Assembly (NCBI GenBank): GCA_902495525.1
Contig: CABUXL010000018.1
Location: forward strand, 1 to 35,452
Length of the DNA: 35,452 nucleotides
DNA from: an uncultured Collinsella sp.
GTDB lineage: Bacteria; Actinomycetota; Coriobacteriia; Coriobacteriales; Coriobacteriaceae
Direction: 5' to 3'
Shown here piece by piece: positions 32,046-35,452 of this stretch. The position numbers and the translations under genes were made by a program. Under the pieces are notes generated by a model, which did no database searches, was not told the origin of the DNA, and was given only the letters and a program-made list of their open reading frames with translations. Every line of letters begins with the position of its first letter. Positions within the stretch are counted from its first letter, which is position 1.

Positions 32046-33182
32046 ATGACTGCCGTCGACTGCGTCGGTGCAATTTCGGAAGCTTTGTCGTCATATGTGG
32101 TCGATAGGGAATGGGAACAGACGAGTAAACGCTGGGGAAGGCAGCAGCTGTCTCAGAAGCTGCTTCGTCTTCGTTCGACGCGAAAATGGACTCGAAAGGT
32201 GGCCGCGCAGGCAGCGGGAATCCCGGAATCGGCCTTAAGAAATTACGAGCTGATGAAGTCCGCCCCGAAGGAGGAGCATTTGGATAGACTTGCGAACGCT
32301 TTCGGAATACGGGCCGAGTCGCTGCACTATTACGACTTCAGTGATACGGATCTGATTGCTCAGGCTTTTTTCCAATTCGCCGCGACATACGGATTCGAGC
32401 CTGTTGCAAACGAGCACTATTCTGCGCTCAAGCCGACCTCGCCCTTCATGAAGGCGTTTCTAAAAAAGTGGGCCGCTCAGTATGCTCAGATCGAGAGCGA
32501 CTCCGACCGAGACGACTATGAAAGATGGAAGGACAACTACGCAGCAGACTTTGATCCGTCCCAGTTTCCCCTTCGATATGAATATGATCCGCGAGAGTCC
32601 TGGGTGCCGATTACGCCCTGGCAAAATAGGATGCAGTCCAAGAAGCTGCCAGAGCTAAGGGCGCGGTGTACCCCTGCAAAGACCCAGCTGGATTTGGCCC
32701 GAGAGGCCGATCTCTCCCTCGCAACGCTACGTTCGTATGAGCAGGGGGCTAGGGTGCCGAAATATGCGGCGCTTCAAAAACTGTCCAGCGCTCTTGAGGT
32801 GAAGAGGGGAGCGCTTGTATTTACCGATTTCGGTAGTCCTGTTCAAGCTGCTCATGCGCTATTTCAGCTCTCGGCTTCATATGGATTGATTCCGGTCCAG
32901 CTGGAAGAGGGGCCGGCGCTTCTAGCGAGAGCGCCTGTTCCCGACTCTTTTCTTTTTGAATGGGCGAAGAGGTATGAAACGCGCGTGAAGCGGGCCGATG
33001 AATACGACGAATGGCTTGATCAGTTCGACTATTTCGAGCACGATAAGTCCGATGGCTATGTCGAGAAGTTCCGGCAGCATGAGATACGCCAACCGAACGG
33101 TTCATCGCTTATTGACGGCTATGTCTATAGCGATTTCTGTCCCTTTGACGAGCGATTTAAGAAGGGGTATGCCCTGCCCTAA
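32046..33182 (+). CDS. Regulator with two tandem XRE-plus-partner units
   Basis: The 378-residue protein contains two copies of the same architecture. Copy 1 (about 36-168) has an HTH (LRLRSTRKWTRKVAAQAAGI, PESALRNYELMKSAPKEEHL) followed by FFQFAATYGFEPV, PFMKAFLKKWAAQYAQIES and DDYERWKDNY. Copy 2 (about 198-330) has LPELRARCTPAKTQLDLARE, SLATLRSYEQGARVPKYAAL, then LFQLSASYGLIPV, DSFLFEWAKRYETRVKR and YDEWLDQFDY. GGAGGTG precedes the start. Divergent from xis and int, it is probably the repressor of excision and transfer. The partner domain after each HTH is not one I can name. One polypeptide could occupy both halves of an operator. Confidence 0.85.
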   Translation: MTAVDCVGAISEALSSYVVDREWEQTSKRWGRQQLSQKLLRLRSTRKWTRKVAAQAAGIPESALRNYELMKSAPKEEHLDRLANAFGIRAESLHYYDFSDTDLIAQAFFQFAATYGFEPVANEHYSALKPTSPFMKAFLKKWAAQYAQIESDSDRDDYERWKDNYAADFDPSQFPLRYEYDPRESWVPITPWQNRMQSKKLPELRARCTPAKTQLDLAREADLSLATLRSYEQGARVPKYAALQKLSSALEVKRGALVFTDFGSPVQAAHALFQLSASYGLIPVQLEEGPALLARAPVPDSFLFEWAKRYETRVKRADEYDEWLDQFDYFEHDKSDGYVEKFRQHEIRQPNGSSLIDGYVYSDFCPFDERFKKGYALP

Positions 33183-33214
33183 TTGTGGTCAGATTAGCCG
33201 GCGTGAGGACCAAA

Positions 33215-33280
33215 TGAGTATCAAACGGCGATGGGAGAATGCCTGATAGAACGGACTGAGGCAAAACGAGCGCCTCATTT
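33215..33280 (+). other. Right-end arm-site candidate and weak terminator
   Basis: TGAGTATC at 33215-33222 matches the left-end repeat at 15455-15462. TGAGGC (33257-33262) pairs with GCCTCA (33272-33277) before TTT, a weak terminator for the double-XRE gene. Confidence 0.4.
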
Positions 33281-33296
33281 ACCTGCGGCACCCGTT

Positions 33297-33314
33297 ATCG
33301 AGTGGGAGTAGTAA
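33297..33314 (+). repeat. attR core, copy of the guaA end
   Basis: ATCGAGTGGGAGTAGTAA matches the guaA 3' end at 17 of 18 bases and still reads IEWE-stop. The T tract at 33331-33336 after a weak stem probably belongs to the original guaA terminator displaced by the insertion. No gene is visible from 33315 to 33503. Confidence 0.85.
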
Positions 33315-33431
33315 TAGAACATTTGCTCTGTTTTTTCATACGGTTTCGTACGGTCCGATGGCGACCGATGGGGACGTTTCGGAACCGTCGCACCTGCAAG
33401 CCACATGGTTTCACAATCGGGCAAAAACTCA

Positions 33432-33462
33432 GAAGGCTCCTCGAGAAAAACGAGGAGCCTTC
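33432..33462 (-). terminator. Bidirectional-type terminator after the YqhD-like gene
   Basis: A perfect 12-bp stem, GAAGGCTCCTCG (33432-33443) with CGAGGAGCCTTC (33451-33462). On the minus strand it is followed by TGAGTTTTTGC. It lies 42 bases past the dehydrogenase stop. Confidence 0.8.
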
Positions 33463-33503
33463 CTGTTTCCTTCGGCGCGGGCGGATCGGGACCGAGCGCC
33501 GAT

Positions 33504-34667
33504 CTAGAGGCACTCGGTCAGAATCTGGAACACCTCGCTGCGCTCCAGTTTCTTGGCGCAGCCGCCGGTGAGCACGCAGGTGTCCGCAACCTTGTGCAGC
33601 GTCTCGTTGGATGCGTCGGAGCCCATCTCGGCGAAGCTCGTGGGAAGCCCCATCTCGCCGATGAACGTCTGCAGGCGGTCGATGCCCTCGAGCGCCACCG
33701 TAAGGTCGTCTTTGCCCTTAGCGTCGACGTCCCACACCTCGCGTGCCCAGCGGGCGAACTGCGCGGGCGCCTCGGGGGCCAGGTGGCGGTAGAGCGCAGG
33801 GTGGATGACCGCGAGGCCCATTCCGTGGTTGGTGTGGGTGTACGCGCCGTACTGGTGCTGGATCATGTGCGCCTGGAAGTCCGTTGACTTGCCGATCTTG
33901 AGCACGCCGTTCTCGGCCATGGCGGAGTCGTATACGAGCTCGCTTCTGGCATCGAGGTTCTGGTCGTCGTCCGCGATGATCCGCATGTTGCGGATGACGT
34001 TACGCTGGATGGCGAGGTTGATGTCGTCGGTGACGTTGCGTCCGCGCGGGCTTCCGAAATAGCTCTCCATGCAGTGCGAGAGCGTGTCGAATGCGCCGCT
34101 CATGAACTGCGCGTGCGGTACGGTGAGCGTGAGCGCCGGGTCGAGCGCCGCCCACATGGGCATCGCTCCAAGATAGGCACCCTTCACGTGCGTCTCCTCG
34201 TTGGTGATGACGGCGCCGTTGTTCTGCTCGGCACCCGTGCCGGAGAGTGTCACGATGCAGCCCATGGGGATGAACGAGCTCGGCATCTTGCCGTCGGCGT
34301 GCTCGAACGTCTCGATGTCCTCGTCAAGCATCGCCTGCGCGGAGACCACCTTGCAGCAGTCGAAGACCGACCCGCCGCCGACGGCGAGGATGAAGTCGAC
34401 CTGCTCCTCGCGTGCGAGCGCGGCGCCTTCCTGGCACTTCTCGTAGGTCGGGTTGGGCATGATGCCGCCGAAGTCCACCACGCGCTTGCCCGCGCTCGTG
34501 AGCTTATCGACCACGTGGCCGTAGACGCCGGTTCGCTTGACCGAACCTCCGCCGTAGGCGAGCATCACTGTCCTGCCCATGGCACCCATCTCGGCGTCGA
34601 GTGCCTGGTCCATGGCCCCCTCGCCGAAGTAGTTCCTGACCGGGTAGTCGTACGTGAATGAGTTCAT
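33504..34667 (-). CDS. YqhD-like metal-dependent alcohol dehydrogenase
   Basis: From the ATG at 34667, which has AGGAGGAA upstream, the product is 387 residues, the length of E. coli YqhD. Metal ligands fall at D194, H198 (FDTLSH), H267 and H281 (HTNHGMGLAV), the same positions as in that protein. The cofactor motif GGGSVFDCCK is at 97-106, and GGGSVKRTGVY near the N-terminus fits the branch including butanol dehydrogenases. It would reduce aldehydes to alcohols with NAD(P)H. It is only about 45% as close in sequence feel to the enzyme at 5001, so not a recent duplicate (visual judgement). An aldo/keto reductase gene lies 44 bases upstream on the same strand. Confidence 0.92.
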   Translation of the reverse strand: MNSFTYDYPVRNYFGEGAMDQALDAEMGAMGRTVMLAYGGGSVKRTGVYGHVVDKLTSAGKRVVDFGGIMPNPTYEKCQEGAALAREEQVDFILAVGGGSVFDCCKVVSAQAMLDEDIETFEHADGKMPSSFIPMGCIVTLSGTGAEQNNGAVITNEETHVKGAYLGAMPMWAALDPALTLTVPHAQFMSGAFDTLSHCMESYFGSPRGRNVTDDINLAIQRNVIRNMRIIADDDQNLDARSELVYDSAMAENGVLKIGKSTDFQAHMIQHQYGAYTHTNHGMGLAVIHPALYRHLAPEAPAQFARWAREVWDVDAKGKDDLTVALEGIDRLQTFIGEMGLPTSFAEMGSDASNETLHKVADTCVLTGGCAKKLERSEVFQILTECL

Positions 34668-34711
34668 GGCAATTCCTCCTAGTAAGTTATCAGTGTGGTC
34701 TGACCGCTCGT

Positions 34712-35452
34712 CTACACGTTGCGCGCGAGCCCGGACAGCCATTCGATGGTGGCGGGGTCGTGGTGGTCGAAGAACGCGCTGCGCCCGGTGTCGAGCGCGG
34801 CGATGGCGATCATCTCGTCGTCGCCCAGCGCGAAGTCGAAGACGTCGAAGTTCTGCTCCATGCGATCGCGGTGCGTGCTCTTAGGGATGCAGACCACACC
34901 GCGCTGCAGCAGCCAGCGCAACACGACCTGGGCGACCGTCTTGCTGTGCGCCTCGCCGATGCGAGCGAGGACCTCGTTGCGGAAGAGGTCGTTTCTGCCC
35001 TCCGCAAAGGGCGCCCAGCCCTCCATGGCTACCTCCTTGCCGACCATGTACTCCTGCGCCTCGCGCTGCTGGAAGAACACGTTGCACTCGACTTGGTTCA
35101 CGGCGGGGGCGATGCGGTTGAACGAGATGAGGTTTGCGAGATGATCGGGGTAGAAGTTAGCTGTGCCTATGGCGCGGATAACGCCCTGCTCGTAGAGCTC
35201 CTCCATGGCGCGCCACGCGCCGAAGACGTCGCCGAACGGCTGATGGATGAGGTAGAGGTCGACGTAGTCGAGCCCCAGCCTCTTGAGCGACGCGTCGAAG
35301 CCGCGCTTGGCCCCCTCGTAGCTCACATCCGACATCCACAGCTTGGTCGTCACGAACACCTCGTCGCGCGGCAGGCCGCTCGCACGAATGGCGGCCCCGA
35401 CCGCCTCTTCGTTGCCGTAGCTCGCGGCCGTGTCGAGCAGCCGGTAGCCGAC
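34712..35452 (-). CDS. Aldo/keto reductase, N-terminus outside the window
   Basis: The frame stays open to the window edge, so the gene is partial; 246 residues are visible. Catalytic tetrad residues of the family are present: Asp and Tyr in RLLDTAASYGNEE at the very start, Lys in FVTTKLW and His in LYLIHQPFG. Later family segments are AIGTANFYPDHL, NQVECNVFFQQRE, GWAPFAEG and VCIPKSTHRDRMEQNFDVFDF, the NADP-binding end. It reduces carbonyls to alcohols with NADPH, and probably shares a transcript with the YqhD-like gene downstream, giving two aldehyde-reducing activities in one unit. A missing N-terminus of about 45 residues is expected. Confidence 0.92.
   Translation of the reverse strand, partial: VGYRLLDTAASYGNEEAVGAAIRASGLPRDEVFVTTKLWMSDVSYEGAKRGFDASLKRLGLDYVDLYLIHQPFGDVFGAWRAMEELYEQGVIRAIGTANFYPDHLANLISFNRIAPAVNQVECNVFFQQREAQEYMVGKEVAMEGWAPFAEGRNDLFRNEVLARIGEAHSKTVAQVVLRWLLQRGVVCIPKSTHRDRMEQNFDVFDFALGDDEMIAIAALDTGRSAFFDHHDPATIEWLSGLARNV

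Larger units (their letters stand above)
15163..33314. mobile_element. Integrative and mobilizable element in the 3' end of guaA
   Basis: The 18.15-kb element is bounded by an 18-bp direct repeat with one mismatch that copies the guaA 3' end. It encodes a tyrosine integrase and excisionase near the right end, a MobL-like relaxase, a VirD4/TraG coupling protein, ribbon-helix-helix mobilisation proteins and a VapE ATPase. No VirB4, VirB6 or other mating-channel genes are present, so it is mobilizable rather than self-transmissible. Cargo includes a type III-like RM operon and an extracellular lipoprotein locus. The left 500 bases are AT-rich compared with the flanks. The 3' end of guaA is a well-known integration hotspot. 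A composite of two successive insertions cannot be excluded. Confidence 0.88.

Overview
The window looks like a high-GC Coriobacteriia chromosome, most likely Collinsella or a close relative. This is inferred from gene content (a MurT-GatD fusion, a cluster of fermentative metal-dependent alcohol dehydrogenases, coriobacterial-style Tat lipoproteins), high GC and strong GGAGG ribosome sites. It was not tested by any search.

Bases 1-15177 are mostly ordinary chromosome. A fused MurT-GatD cell-wall amidation enzyme and two tandem paralogous helical-repeat proteins lie on the minus strand. They are followed on the plus strand by an iron-containing alcohol dehydrogenase, a GldA-type glycerol dehydrogenase, a second GldA paralogue broken by one in-frame amber codon, a multi-cluster ferredoxin-like protein, the YchF ATPase and a small DUF1648 membrane protein. 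Next come a divergent pair (unknown 129-aa protein and small XRE regulator) around a perfect 26-bp palindrome, type I asparaginase, and guaA. Two REP-like hairpins with the same inner core but different outer stems lie at 117-151 and 7461-7491.

Bases 15163-33314 form an 18.15-kb integrative and mobilizable element inserted at the 3' end of guaA. The last codons of guaA are repeated (17 of 18 bases) at 33297-33314, beyond a tyrosine integrase and excisionase. From left to right the element carries: putative integrase arm sites; a three-gene type III-like restriction-modification operon (55-aa ribbon-helix-helix protein, Mod methyltransferase, Res helicase/nuclease); a DUF2958 gene and an unknown partner; a Tat lipoprotein and a secreted Zn-ribbon protein with a divergent XRE regulator; a VirD4/TraG coupling protein; a MobL-like relaxase; accessory ribbon-helix-helix proteins; a VapE-type ATPase; integrase and excisionase; and a regulator made of two tandem XRE-plus-partner units. 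No mating-pair-formation genes are present, so transfer would need a helper machine.

The most interesting part is the RM operon. Mod contains a run of nine G near its 5' end where loss or gain of one G gives a stop codon within a few codons, the hallmark of an ON/OFF phase-variable methyltransferase. A perfect 19-bp hairpin with a 3-nt loop lies in its predicted target-recognition region. The operon starts with a ribbon-helix-helix gene whose likely operator overlaps its own promoter, and Res has an unusual PD...DPH motif where a PD-(D/E)xK nuclease site is expected.

Bases 33315-35452 return to chromosome: a YqhD-like alcohol dehydrogenase and an aldo/keto reductase that runs off the window edge, both on the minus strand.
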